NCBI GenBank assembly: GCA_050291725.1
Contig: JBNKKH010000022.1
Coordinates: forward strand, 32,023 to 96,022
Direction: 5' to 3'
DNA from: JAAGZL01 sp050291725
GTDB taxonomy: Bacteria; Pseudomonadota; Gammaproteobacteria; Chromatiales; Chromatiaceae
DNA length: 64,000 nt
Positions 26,975 through 36,159 of the stretch are shown in pieces; positions within the stretch are counted from its first letter, which is position 1, and each line of letters opens with the position of its first letter. A model generated the notes under the pieces. The model had not been told where the DNA came from. It worked only from the letters and a program-made list of their open reading frames with translations, and searched no databases. The translations under genes and the position numbers were made by a program.

Positions 26975-27109
26975 ATCCGCTAATTAACGCAAATGAACGC
27001 TAATATTATTTACTCAGTATGGCTGATAGCAATAGCACTATGTAATTGAGATACTCTCAACTGCGTAATGCCTCGAGCAATATTCACCATTTGCGTTCAT
27101 TTGCGGACT
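26975..27109. repeat. Inverted-repeat element between hisA and hisF
   Basis: GCAAATGAACGC at 26989-27000 and its exact reverse complement at 27093-27104 bound about 115 bp of DNA. Flanking bases extend the similarity (ATCCGC... left, ...GCGGACT right). Such repeats are typical dispersed elements of gammaproteobacterial intergenic regions. It splits the otherwise tight his operon and may form a long hairpin in the transcript. Confidence 0.65.
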
Positions 27110-27129
27110 TAAATATCAAAGAGTTAACT

Positions 27130-27900
27130 ATGCTAGCGAAACGAATCATTCCCTGTCTTGATGTTGACGCCGGTCGGGTGGTCAAAGGGGTAAAGTTTGT
27201 AGATATCCGTGATGCCGGTGATCCGGTAGAGGTGGCGCGTCGCTATAATGAAGAAGGCGCAGATGAGATCACCTTTCTGGATATCACAGCAAGTTCAGAC
27301 GACCGGGACACCATAGTCCATGTAGTGGAGCAGGTGGCCAGCGAGGTGTTCATTCCTCTGACTGTGGGTGGCGGCATCCGTACCTGCGACGATATACGCC
27401 GCATGCTCAACGCCGGTGCCGACAAGGTGGGGATCAATACTGCCGCGGTATTCAATCCTGAGTTTGTAAAAGAGGCTACAACCAGATTTGGCTCTCAATG
27501 TATTGTAGTGGCCATTGATGCCAAGAAGGTTAGCGGGGAAGGAGAGCCGCTGAAATGGGAGATTTTTACCCATGGTGGACGCAAGCCCACCGGGCTGGAT
27601 GCTGTCGAATGGGCGCAAAAAATGGTGGAGTACGGAGCAGGGGAGATACTGCTCACCAGCATGGATCGAGACGGAACCAAGATCGGATTTGATCTGGATC
27701 TTACCCGCGCCATAAGCGATGCAGTCCCTATCCCGGTTATTGCCTCTGGTGGAGTAGGGGATCTACAGCATCTGGTGGATGGGGTTGATCAAGGTGGAGC
27801 TGATGCGGTACTGGCAGCCAGCATCTTTCACTTTGCCGAGTACAGCGTTGGAGAAGCCAAGCAGTATATGGCGGAACGCGGAATTGAGGTGAGGCTTTGA
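27130..27900 (+). CDS. hisF: Imidazole glycerol phosphate synthase, cyclase subunit
   Basis: This 256-residue TIM-barrel enzyme starts MLAKRIIPCLDVD and carries the phosphate sites VGGGIRT and ASGGVGD. It cyclises PRFAR with ammonia from HisH. The frame opens at 27046, but that extension is encoded by the repeat element; the ATG at 27130 matches the family start. Confidence 0.96.
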   Translation: MLAKRIIPCLDVDAGRVVKGVKFVDIRDAGDPVEVARRYNEEGADEITFLDITASSDDRDTIVHVVEQVASEVFIPLTVGGGIRTCDDIRRMLNAGADKVGINTAAVFNPEFVKEATTRFGSQCIVVAIDAKKVSGEGEPLKWEIFTHGGRKPTGLDAVEWAQKMVEYGAGEILLTSMDRDGTKIGFDLDLTRAISDAVPIPVIASGGVGDLQHLVDGVDQGGADAVLAASIFHFAEYSVGEAKQYMAERGIEVRL

Positions 27901-27907
27901 GGGCGCT

Positions 27908-28228
27908 ATGAGCGATATACTAACCCAACTTACTGAGGTGCTGGAGCAGCGTAAGAGCGCTGATCCTGACTCATCATATGTCTCGGGTCTATACCACAAA
28001 GGTCTGGACGCTATATTAAAGAAGATTGGCGAAGAGGCAACAGAGACAGTAATGGCGGCCAAGGATGGAGATAAAGATAAAATAGTCTACGAAGTAGCCG
28101 ATCTTTGGTTTCACACCATGGTTCTGCTGGCCAAGGAAGGGCTGAGCGCAGAGGATGTGTTGCAAGAGCTAGATAGCCGTTTTGGTCTCTCTGGTCTGGA
28201 TGAGAAGCGACAACGCAGCTCTGATTAA
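27908..28228 (+). CDS. hisE: Phosphoribosyl-ATP pyrophosphatase
   Basis: This 106-residue protein has the MazG-like helical fold motif KKIGEEATETVMAAKDGD with acidic magnesium ligands. It hydrolyses phosphoribosyl-ATP in the second step of histidine synthesis. It follows hisF by 7 bp. The hisI gene, which often lies between hisF and hisE, is not here. Confidence 0.95.
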   Translation: MSDILTQLTEVLEQRKSADPDSSYVSGLYHKGLDAILKKIGEEATETVMAAKDGDKDKIVYEVADLWFHTMVLLAKEGLSAEDVLQELDSRFGLSGLDEKRQRSSD

Positions 28229-28393
28229 CCATTTATATTGAATTTAAGCTCGCTGGCGCTGTCCAACTAAATCCTGCGTCAGGGGGGAATTTCGGTTATT
28301 ATCGTTTAAATTACTAATAATAGGTGGCCCGAAAGGGCTGTAGATTATAGGTCTGGATGCCTTATATTATCTGGGCAAGTTCAAAGAGCGGAG

Positions 28394-28657
28394 ATGAATA
28401 TGGGTTTTGGTGGAATAGGTGTATGGCAGTTATTGATTATCCTGGTAATAGTGTTGTTGCTGTTTGGCACCAAGCGGTTGAAGAATATCGGTTCTGACCT
28501 GGGTGGTGCGCTTAAGGGCTTCAAGAAAGCCATTAACGAGAATGAGAATGAGGCCGATAAGGAAAAGCTGGTAAAGGATGAGTCGGAGAGTGTTATCGAC
28601 GGAGAGGTAACCGAGAAACAGGTCTCTGGATCCTCAGAAGAGAAAAACAATTCTTAA
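28394..28657 (+). CDS. tatA: Sec-independent translocase subunit TatA
   Basis: This 87-residue protein has a short N-terminal membrane helix (about 5-22), the FGTKRLKNIG hinge and an amphipathic helix (SDLGGALKGFKKAI), then an acidic tail. TatA forms the pore of the twin-arginine translocase. A second in-frame ATG at 28400 could be the true start. It begins the tatABC set. Confidence 0.94.
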   Translation: MNMGFGGIGVWQLLIILVIVLLLFGTKRLKNIGSDLGGALKGFKKAINENENEADKEKLVKDESESVIDGEVTEKQVSGSSEEKNNS

Positions 28658-28704
28658 GCCTGCATTAGCTGGTATGCTCTTTCACTCAGGTTTATTGCCA
28701 CGCC

Positions 28705-29016
28705 ATGTTTGATATCGGTTTCCTGGAATTAATAATTGTCTGCCTGGTGGCTTTATTGGTGGTGGGGCCGGAGCGCCTGCCCAAACTGGCTTACACCGCA
28801 GGCAAGTGGATAGGTAAGGGACGCGCGATGATCGGTTCTGTTAAAGCAGAGATTGATCGCGAGATGAAAGTGGATGAGTTGAACAGAATCTTGGAAGAGC
28901 AGAAGAAGCTGATAAACCCTCTGGAAGAGGTTATTGAAGAGACCGAAGATAGTTTAAAGCGGGCAACAGAAGAAGAACCGGACTCTGATCCGGAAACCAG
29001 CGAAACATCAAAGTAA
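28705..29016 (+). CDS. tatB: Sec-independent translocase subunit TatB
   Basis: This 103-residue protein begins MFDIGFLELIIV, the TatB hallmark, with the VGPERLPKL hinge and a long charged amphipathic helix. It pairs with TatC to bind twin-arginine signal peptides. Confidence 0.94.
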   Translation: MFDIGFLELIIVCLVALLVVGPERLPKLAYTAGKWIGKGRAMIGSVKAEIDREMKVDELNRILEEQKKLINPLEEVIEETEDSLKRATEEEPDSDPETSETSK

Positions 29017-29030
29017 GTGCCTCTCTTAGC

Positions 29031-29984
29031 ATGACAGAAGACTTAGATCAGAAAAACGCCAAGCTAAAGGAGCAACCGTTTATCTCCCATCTGGTGGAAC
29101 TGCGGGACCGCCTGATACGTGTCGTGATTGTAGTGCTGCTCATCTTTTTTGGGCTATTCCCTTTTGCTAATGATATCTATGTCATGGTGGCTGATCCTCT
29201 GATGGTGCATCTACCGGAGGGCACCAGCATGATAGCCACTGAGGTGGCGTCACCATTTTTGACCCCTTTTAAGCTCTGCCTGGTATTGGCAATTATTGTC
29301 TCCATGCCGTTTTCTCTTTATCAGCTCTGGTCCTTTATCGCGCCCGGTCTGTATAAGCATGAGAAGAGGATGATTGTGCCCCTAGTGGTCTCCAGTACCA
29401 TTCTGTTTTACGCGGGCATGATCTTTGCCTACTACGTGGTATTCCCTCTGATCTTTGGTTTTCTTACATCCGCTGCACCTGAGGGCATTACAGTAGCTAC
29501 AGACATTGGTAAGTATCTAGATTTTGTATTGACCCTGTTCTTTGCCTTTGGCTTGGCGTTTGAGGTGCCAATTGCCACAATCATTCTAGTCTCAATGGGG
29601 ATCACTACCCCCGATAGTCTGGTGGAAAAGCGTCCCTATATTGTGGTTGGGGCCTTTGTTGTTGGCATGTTTTTGACGCCTCCTGATGTCGTCTCTCAAA
29701 CTTTGCTTGCCCTGCCTATGTTGATTCTGTTTGAGCTGGGTGTATTTTTTTCCCGGCTTATGGGTAAGCGAGATGCTGTTGAAGATGAGTGTGATGATGA
29801 GTCCCTAGATGTTGCGGATGGGGATGAGTCAGAGTCAGAGGAAGATGAGCTGGACGATGACATGCTATCCCTGGAAGGGGAAGAGGTCTTCGATAAAGCC
29901 AGATATTCTGAGATGAGCGAAGAGGAGCTAGACGAAGAGTACGGCAATACAGAAGATGAGTCTGACAAGGATAATCAACGATAA
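29031..29984 (+). CDS. tatC: Sec-independent translocase subunit TatC with long acidic tail
   Basis: This 317-residue protein has the usual six membrane helices in the first 250 residues and the conserved cytoplasmic start FISHLVELRDRLIR. An unusual tail of about 65 residues is rich in Asp, Glu and Ser. TatC normally ends near 250-260 residues. It is the core receptor for twin-arginine signal peptides. The end overlaps the convergent pentapeptide gene by 10 bp. Confidence 0.95.
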   Translation: MTEDLDQKNAKLKEQPFISHLVELRDRLIRVVIVVLLIFFGLFPFANDIYVMVADPLMVHLPEGTSMIATEVASPFLTPFKLCLVLAIIVSMPFSLYQLWSFIAPGLYKHEKRMIVPLVVSSTILFYAGMIFAYYVVFPLIFGFLTSAAPEGITVATDIGKYLDFVLTLFFAFGLAFEVPIATIILVSMGITTPDSLVEKRPYIVVGAFVVGMFLTPPDVVSQTLLALPMLILFELGVFFSRLMGKRDAVEDECDDESLDVADGDESESEEDELDDDMLSLEGEEVFDKARYSEMSEEELDEEYGNTEDESDKDNQR

Positions 29985-30313
29985 CGCATTCTGGTGCCGT
30001 GGAGCAGAGATAGATTTATCTCCTCTGCGCTCAACTCATTCGGAAACAGGGCCCCGGATATCTTGGCCCCGCTGATACTAACTCCCTCCAATTTGGTTGC
30101 AGAGAGATCAATTCCCCGTAAGTCGGTTTGACGCAGATATCCATTAGATATATCCAGGCCTTTTGCATCTAACTCCCTAAGATCAAGGCCGCGCAGGTCG
30201 GCATTCTGTAAATTGCACTTTCGCCCTTCCGCCTTAAGCTGATTAAATCTCTCAATATTGCCGCTGCGCAGTAGTTGATACATCTCATCTTGTTTGATTT
30301 CAGGGGCATTCAT
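29975..30313 (-). CDS. Small pentapeptide-repeat protein
   Basis: This 112-residue protein has an N-terminal helical part (1-35) and then about 10 pentapeptide-like units of the A(D/N)Lxx type (CNLQNADLRGLDLRELDAKG and onwards to about residue 90). The repeat would form a right-handed quadrilateral beta-helix. There is no signal peptide. The function is unknown; these proteins often bind other proteins. It overlaps tatC tail to tail. Confidence 0.8.
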   Translation of the reverse strand: MNAPEIKQDEMYQLLRSGNIERFNQLKAEGRKCNLQNADLRGLDLRELDAKGLDISNGYLRQTDLRGIDLSATKLEGVSISGAKISGALFPNELSAEEINLSLLHGTRMRYR

Positions 30314-30439
30314 GGCATATGTTCCAGAATTGGTATGTTTTGTTGCTTTAAATTTATTATAGCTAAAGTTTACCAGGTCGTTATTTCTCGCTGGTATTGC
30401 GTAACTCTTGGCATTTTTAAAAAGTTAAGCTACTGAGTG

Positions 30440-30856
30440 ATGCCGGGAGATAAAGGCTATGGTAGGATAAATTGCAGATCAGGCAATAATTCGAGTCTTA
30501 AATTGAGAGAGAAAGAGCACGAGCTAGACAAGACGGTTGAGGCACAGTTTGTGCTGGACTTGAACGGAGTTATTACATCAGTTAACTCAGATGCTTGCCG
30601 CATGTTGGATGAAGAAGCTGATAGCTTGATAGGAATGAAGATAGGAGATGTGTTCGAAGAGGAGGATGCCAAGCAGGCCCAGGCGTTTCTTGGGACCTGG
30701 CTGGAGGCGCTGATCATGGCTGGTGCCCTGAAACAGATTGAAGCTAGCTATGTGACAAAGGATGGGAGACGTATGCCGGTCGTTTTTACCCGCTCTACAT
30801 TGCGCAACGAACAGAATGAAGTTTGCGGTATCGTATGTGTAACTAAGGGCGCCTGA
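30440..30856 (+). CDS. Single PAS-domain protein
   Basis: This 138-residue protein contains one PAS domain (about 35-135: AQFVLDLNGVITSVNSDACRM, later VCGIVCVTKG). It has no output domain, so it may act as a sensing partner for another protein. A GTG three bases earlier is an alternative start. The ArsR-type regulator gene follows after 63 bp. Confidence 0.75.
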   Translation: MPGDKGYGRINCRSGNNSSLKLREKEHELDKTVEAQFVLDLNGVITSVNSDACRMLDEEADSLIGMKIGDVFEEEDAKQAQAFLGTWLEALIMAGALKQIEASYVTKDGRRMPVVFTRSTLRNEQNEVCGIVCVTKGA

Positions 30857-30919
30857 CATACTAAGAGAAGATTCGAACAGAACCGTTGATAATAATTAGA
30901 GACATGGAGCTTTAATATC

Positions 30920-31249
30920 ATGCAAAACGAAGAGGCCTCTGCAGTGCCAGAGGAAGATGTAACACTTACCGCCAATGTGCTCAAAGCCATGGCGCATCCA
31001 CTACGTTGGAATATTTTATGTACCCTGGGAGATCAAGAGCTCTCCGTGGGTGAGATCGTTGAGCGGGTTGGAACGTCTCAGAGTAATATCTCCCAACATC
31101 TGGAGCAGCTGCGTAATAAGAATATTGTGGTTTCCAGGCGTGACGCCAATAGAATTTTCTACAGCGTACGGAACGATGAGGTGCGTAAGTTGATTGAGAC
31201 AATGCGCAAAGTTTTGTGTAAGGCAAATCTTGAAGACCATTATGGTTGA
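30920..31249 (+). CDS. ArsR-family transcriptional regulator
   Basis: This 109-residue winged-helix protein has the ArsR core: ANVLKAMAHPLRWNILC, then the recognition helix GTSQSNISQHLEQLR. Metal-sensing cysteine pairs of classical ArsR/SmtB are not present in the recognition helix, although single cysteines occur, so a redox or other signal is possible. The target is probably local. Confidence 0.87.
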   Translation: MQNEEASAVPEEDVTLTANVLKAMAHPLRWNILCTLGDQELSVGEIVERVGTSQSNISQHLEQLRNKNIVVSRRDANRIFYSVRNDEVRKLIETMRKVLCKANLEDHYG

Positions 31250-31355
31250 TTGTTCTGAGTTGGCATAATCGCTTCCTGGGCTTTTACAGGGATATCCTTG
31301 TATATCTATACTCTCCATAGTTGTTGCTACTATTTTCTTAGCTGGGGTTGGAGAT

Positions 31356-31754
31356 ATGAAAAATATCGAATGGGATGATTCTCTTCTGATCGGTAATGAA
31401 CTGATTGATATACAGCATAAGAGGCTGATTGGATTGATAGGCGCCATACCCGAAGAGAAATCCCCTGGAGATGAACTGGCCCTGGAGGAAGCTATTGTGT
31501 ATGCAGAAACACACTTCGCTGATGAAGAGGAGCTTCTGGAGCTGATCGGATATCCAGCAGCGTCTGAACATACACATATGCATGAAAAAATGACGGCTAT
31601 ACTAGAGTCATACAAGAGAGATTATGATGAGGGTAGGAGTGATCTCTCTGCATTTAAACAGCTTATGTATGATTGGATAAAGGGTCATATCATGACAGAA
31701 GATAAGAAGATATGTGTCTTCTTGCGTTCATCCCAGGCAGAAGTCAGACCTTAG
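31356..31754 (+). CDS. Bacteriohemerythrin
   Basis: This 132-residue protein has all diiron ligands of hemerythrin: H in DIQHKRL, H and E in HFADEEE, the two histidines of HTHMHEK, and H-x4-D in HIMTED. It binds oxygen at a non-heme diiron centre. Bacterial homologues deliver or sense oxygen. It precedes an HDOD gene by 9 bp, so an oxygen-signalling link is possible. Confidence 0.9.
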   Translation: MKNIEWDDSLLIGNELIDIQHKRLIGLIGAIPEEKSPGDELALEEAIVYAETHFADEEELLELIGYPAASEHTHMHEKMTAILESYKRDYDEGRSDLSAFKQLMYDWIKGHIMTEDKKICVFLRSSQAEVRP

Positions 31755-31763
31755 GAAGTAGAT

Positions 31764-32678
31764 ATGGCGAAGGCTAGTTTTACGATATCTGATGGCACTA
31801 AGGTAACAACTGTTACTGAAACTGAAGAGATTAAGAGCCCAGATGATTTCTCTATCAAGAAGTTCGTCGATGAACTTAAGCAGGACTTAAAACACAATAG
31901 GTTAACTCTTCCAACTATGCCAACTATTGCCATAGAGGCATTGATGGTAATAAACGATGCTGATAGCTCTGCTGCTGACCTAGTTAAGGTTATCTCCAAA
32001 GATGCTTCCATTACTGCCAGACTCATAAGATACGCTAATAGCCCTTTCTATGGCATGGTGCATCCAATATCAGCTATAAAGCCAGCCATAACATGTATCG
32101 GTTTTAAGCAGGTTAAGCACGCCATCTACGCTGTTTGTATGAAAGATGTTTTTAAAACATCTGTTACTGACATTCAAAAACGCATGGAAGAGCTATGGGC
32201 GCACTCGGTAAAAGTAGGGTCAAAGGCAGTAGAGCTGGCAGAGTCGCGTCGTGAATTTGATCCTGAAGTGGCGCTGGTTGCGGGGCTGATCCATGACATT
32301 GGAAAAATCCCTTTGTTGATAAAGCTGTGTAATTATGAGGCTTTGGTTGGGTACGATAAATTTCTGGATAAGCTACTACACAAACTGCACCCCAGTATGG
32401 GGAAAGCGATACTGAAGAAATGGGAGTTCGATCCTGACCTGATTGCCGTTGCAGCAGAACATGAAAATGTCAATCGCCAACCAAAGGACTCAGTACCCGA
32501 CTACGCAGATCTGATTCAGGTAGCTAATATCCTCTCATATGACGGGACAGGCCATCCTCTGGCAGGTTTAGATAAAAATAAGATTGGAGCGTTTAAGCGC
32601 TTGAAAATAACTTCTGAAGAGGATGCAGTGGACAGTCTCAAAAGTGGGGCAGGATCTATCCACGACGCAATTTATTGA
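31764..32678 (+). CDS. HDOD-domain signalling protein
   Basis: This 304-residue protein has an HDOD domain (about 45-250) with LPTMPTIAIEAL at its start and VAGLIHDIGKIPLL in the middle. HDOD is an HD-related domain that has often lost catalysis and acts in signalling; here HDIGK is retained. It follows the hemerythrin gene by 9 bp. Confidence 0.87.
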   Translation: MAKASFTISDGTKVTTVTETEEIKSPDDFSIKKFVDELKQDLKHNRLTLPTMPTIAIEALMVINDADSSAADLVKVISKDASITARLIRYANSPFYGMVHPISAIKPAITCIGFKQVKHAIYAVCMKDVFKTSVTDIQKRMEELWAHSVKVGSKAVELAESRREFDPEVALVAGLIHDIGKIPLLIKLCNYEALVGYDKFLDKLLHKLHPSMGKAILKKWEFDPDLIAVAAEHENVNRQPKDSVPDYADLIQVANILSYDGTGHPLAGLDKNKIGAFKRLKITSEEDAVDSLKSGAGSIHDAIY

Positions 32679-32895
32679 TCTTACAAGACGCTTAAGGTCC
32701 GGTTAGTATAGTCCATTCCCTGTTTGCAACATTGCAGACAGTGTGTTTATATCGCATGGCTACATAGTTACCAGAAGCCGGTCTTCGGCAAATGGAACAG
32801 GTTTACGCGCAATGCCAGCACTCTATATGCGCTTGATGACATGTTTATTAACGTTCTACGTCTAGTGCAGTAGGCAATGTCACTATGAGGAGAAG

Positions 32896-33360
32896 ATGAT
32901 GATAGGCGGCAGAAAGCAAGAAGCTCCACGCGAAACTGCATCCCGGAATAATTTGAGTGATGCAAAATATACCCTGGGAGAGGGCAGCGAATTTGAAGGT
33001 AAGCTTAAGTTTGAAGGAACAGTTGTAATCGATGGTAAGTTCAAAGGAGAGATTATCTCAACTGGTACTCTGATCATTGGGGCAAAAGCCAGGGTTGAGG
33101 CCGAAGTTGAAGTTGGTTCATGTGTAATCATCGGCAAATATGCAGGCAATATCACTGCCACTAATAAGCTGGAGATGCAAACACCAGCAGTTGTCAAAGG
33201 TAATGTTGCTTCTCCGATCCTTATGATACAAGAGGGTGTTAGTTTTGATGGCAATTGCCGAACCTCAGGCAATAGCGCAAAGATGGCAGACAGCACGAAA
33301 GCCCAAAGAAGCGCGCCTAAAAAGCCGGCAGCGCCAGGGCAGTCGGAGCTTATTAACTAG
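32896..33360 (+). CDS. Bactofilin
   Basis: This 154-residue protein carries the bactofilin domain (about 25-120), a beta-helix of short repeats such as GKLKFEGTVVIDGKFKGEI, flanked by disordered ends with a Lys/Pro-rich tail. Bactofilins polymerise without nucleotide and organise cell shape, stalks or envelope proteins. The ATG has a GAGGAGAA site. Confidence 0.9.
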   Translation: MMIGGRKQEAPRETASRNNLSDAKYTLGEGSEFEGKLKFEGTVVIDGKFKGEIISTGTLIIGAKARVEAEVEVGSCVIIGKYAGNITATNKLEMQTPAVVKGNVASPILMIQEGVSFDGNCRTSGNSAKMADSTKAQRSAPKKPAAPGQSELIN

Positions 33361-34035
33361 TAACTTAGATAAATGCTGCGGGTTGGTTCATTAAATCGAT
33401 CTAACCTTTATATTCCCCCTACAAGCAAACACCGCACTTATAGTGCGGTGTTGGTTCCTTTGGTGCCTCCATGCGGCACATACTGTGCAATCTAGGTTCC
33501 ATCTGCCTCGGGCGCCTTCAATGGCTTGCTGTAATAGAAATATTAGTATCGTCAGCGAAGTTTGAGTATCAAATATTTCCCATGTTTTTGTAGGATAAAT
33601 CCCAATTATTTGTAGGATTTTGACTTTGAACTGACCACTAGCGTTTTATGTATAATCTCTTATTGAGCCAGTAGTGTAGGGGTGGGGGATTTTTCTAATC
33701 ATCGCATATAATAAATAACAGGAATTTAGTTCCTATGTAGTTATATGATCTAAACCATAGGTTCTGTTCACTCTAAAAGCGTTTAATTCAATGTTTCAGA
33801 ACGGCACAAAACTGATGGCGTGTAGGCTTGAAAACAGTCTCAAGATGGTGGATTCTATAGCTAGATTGAACCGGTCCAGAGAAAATGGATTGGGGCAATA
33901 AACAGGGGTATGGTAAACAGGCGACTACTGGTATCTTGAGTCTGCTGATGGCGCGCAGCGCTGTGCATCTGCTGAAAGCAAATTACTATCCTATTCACTA
34001 ACCACCGGCAAACGGATTTTCCGGGGACATTTCGC
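33361..34035. other. Gene-free region before recQ carrying structured element copy 1
   Basis: About 675 bp without a credible gene. It holds the repeated structured element (33421-33575), the TTGTAGGA motifs at 33588-33595 and 33610-33617, and AT-rich DNA leading to recQ. Confidence 0.6.
33421..33604. ncRNA. Repeated structured element, copy 1 (candidate RNA)
   Basis: The element starts with an 11-bp perfect hairpin (33428-33438 with 33442-33452). The block GGTTCCTTTGGTGCCTCC follows, then a hairpin GCACA-TAC-TGTGC (33476-33488), the block GGCGCCTTCAATGGCT (33511-33526), and a stem TAATA-GAAA-TATTA (33532-33545). CTTGCTG pairing with CAGCGAAG encloses that last stem. A second copy lies at 37564-37758 with compensatory changes in the stems. 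The strand is unknown. On the minus strand the first hairpin would be 3'-terminal and followed by TTTGCTTGT, like a weak terminator. A mobile element is the alternative to an RNA. Confidence 0.6.
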
Positions 34036-36159
34036 ATGCAACTTGCTCAACAAATTCTCACTAAAACCTTTGGTTATGCCAATTTTCGGCACCACCAGGC
34101 CGAAATTATTTCATCGATAATTGCCGGTCAGGACGCCCTGGTATTGATGCCGACTGGCGGAGGCAAATCTCTCTGTTATCAGATACCAGCATTGGTTCGT
34201 GCCGGGGTTGGTATTGTTATCTCCCCGCTTATTGCGTTGATGCAGGATCAGGTGGATGCCCTGAGCCAATTGGGTATCCGTGCCGCTTATCTCAACTCGA
34301 CCCAGGATCGGGCCACGCAGCGGCTGGTGGAGCAAGCCTTAAGCAGTGGAGAGTTAGATCTACTCTATGTGGCTCCTGAGCGCCTGTTGACCGAAAGAAC
34401 CCTGCAGTTGCTGGAGAGTACAACAATTGCGTTGTTTGCCATTGATGAGGCGCACTGTGTCTCTCAGTGGGGGCATGATTTCCGTAAGGAGTATCAGCAG
34501 TTATCGGTGCTGCATACCCGCTTCCCCCAAGTGCCGCGTATTGCATTGACAGCAACGGCGGATGGTCGAACCCAACGAGAGATAGTTGAGCAACTAGCGC
34601 TGCATCAGGCGCAACTATTTATCAATAGTTTTGATCGCTCCAATATCCGCTATGCCATTACCGAGGGGCAAAATAGTAAAGAGCAGCTATGGCGTTTTTT
34701 ACAGCAAGAGCATCCGGGGGATGCGGGCATCATCTACTGTTTGTCGCGCAAGCGAGTGGAAGAGATAGCGGCCTGGTTATGTGATCAGGGTCGTACCGCA
34801 TTGCCCTATCATGCGGGTTTAGATGCTGCGACTCGGCAGCTGCACCAGCAGCGTTTCTTGCGTGAAGATGGGCTTATTATTGTAGCCACAATAGCCTTTG
34901 GTATGGGTATAGATAAACCCGATGTGCGTTTTGTTGCGCACCTGAATCTACCGAAAAGTATTGAAGCATATTACCAAGAGACAGGACGTGCCGGGCGTGA
35001 TGGCGAGCCTGCTAATGCATGGATGGCGTTTGGTTTGCAAGATGTCATTACCCTGCGGCAATTTACCCAGGAATCAGATGCCCAGGAGCAGTTTAAACGC
35101 ATTGCCCATCATAAGCTGGAAGCGATGCTGGGGTTGTGTGATCTTACCGGGTGTCGGCGGCAGGTACTTCTTGGCTACTTCGATGAAGAGTTACCTGAGC
35201 CCTGCGGAAATTGCGACAACTGTTTGAACCCACCGGAAACCTGGGATGCTACAGAGTCAGCCCGCAAGGCGCTCTCCTGTGCCTATCGCACCGAACAGCG
35301 TTTTGGAGTGAACTACCTGATTGATGTTTTGCTCGGCAAAAGCAATGAACGCATTCAGCGCTTTGGTCACGATCAGGTGACCACCTTTGGCATTGGAACA
35401 GAGCTTAATGCCAGCGAGTGGCGCGCGCTTTTTCGCCAGCTTATATTTCGTGGTTACCTGGATACCGATCTGGAGGGGCATGGTGGATTACGCCTGACAG
35501 AAAAAAGCCGCCCTCTGCTTAAGGGCGAGACACGACTGGAGTTGCGCAAACAGAAGAAGAGTTCAAAAAAGGAGAAGAAACGTAGCGAGAAACTGCAGGA
35601 TATCCAGCAGTGGAATGAACCGCTGTTTGAATCCCTACGGGAGCTGCGGCTATCCATAGCACAAGAACAGGGTGTACCACCCTACTTTATTTTTCACGAC
35701 AGTACTTTGATGGAGATGTGTAACAAAAGGCCCACCTCAAGAAGTGAGATGCAATATATCAGTGGAGTGGGGGAGCGCAAATTAGAACTCTATGGTGATC
35801 GGTTTCTGACCTGTATCGCCGAGCAAGCGTTACCGGAACTATTGAACAACCGCCTCAGCGATACAATAAATGAAACACTCTATCTCTATGCTACAGGTAA
35901 AGATGCTGAATCAATCGCGCAACAGAGAGGTTTGAAACTGGCTACTGTGTACGGCCATTTTTCCGAAGCGATTGAGTCTGGTCTGCTGGACGTGCGTGCT
36001 GTGCTGCCCCTGAGTGATGCTCAGTACAACGAAATTGTTTCGGCTATTGAGATGCTTGCGGTATGTGAAGAGGGGTCACTAAAGCCTTTGCATGAAGCCC
36101 TTGAGGGTGAATACGATTACGCTACGCTGAAGTGTGTGGTGGTTGCCAGCTGTGCCTGA
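34036..36159 (+). CDS. recQ: ATP-dependent DNA helicase RecQ
   Basis: This 707-residue protein has the RecQ motifs: Walker A PTGGGKSLCYQIPA, DEAHCVSQWGHDFR, and GMGIDKPDVRFV with QETGRAGRDG. The zinc site has cysteines in CDLTGCRRQ and CGNCDNC, followed by RQC and HRDC domains. It unwinds DNA during recombination repair. About 100 residues extend beyond the usual 610, ending in a helix-turn-helix-like region. The ATG at 34036 fits the family start. Confidence 0.95.
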   Translation: MQLAQQILTKTFGYANFRHHQAEIISSIIAGQDALVLMPTGGGKSLCYQIPALVRAGVGIVISPLIALMQDQVDALSQLGIRAAYLNSTQDRATQRLVEQALSSGELDLLYVAPERLLTERTLQLLESTTIALFAIDEAHCVSQWGHDFRKEYQQLSVLHTRFPQVPRIALTATADGRTQREIVEQLALHQAQLFINSFDRSNIRYAITEGQNSKEQLWRFLQQEHPGDAGIIYCLSRKRVEEIAAWLCDQGRTALPYHAGLDAATRQLHQQRFLREDGLIIVATIAFGMGIDKPDVRFVAHLNLPKSIEAYYQETGRAGRDGEPANAWMAFGLQDVITLRQFTQESDAQEQFKRIAHHKLEAMLGLCDLTGCRRQVLLGYFDEELPEPCGNCDNCLNPPETWDATESARKALSCAYRTEQRFGVNYLIDVLLGKSNERIQRFGHDQVTTFGIGTELNASEWRALFRQLIFRGYLDTDLEGHGGLRLTEKSRPLLKGETRLELRKQKKSSKKEKKRSEKLQDIQQWNEPLFESLRELRLSIAQEQGVPPYFIFHDSTLMEMCNKRPTSRSEMQYISGVGERKLELYGDRFLTCIAEQALPELLNNRLSDTINETLYLYATGKDAESIAQQRGLKLATVYGHFSEAIESGLLDVRAVLPLSDAQYNEIVSAIEMLAVCEEGSLKPLHEALEGEYDYATLKCVVVASCA

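Noticed and set aside
30457..30717. Minus-strand frame opposite the PAS gene
   Set aside because: It is a Ser-rich shadow of the real gene, with no start signal.
33453..33526. The structured element as a known riboswitch (glycine, cobalamin or c-di-GMP)
   Set aside because: Some short strings resemble glycine or cobalamin aptamer pieces, but their order and spacing do not match, so I leave the class open.
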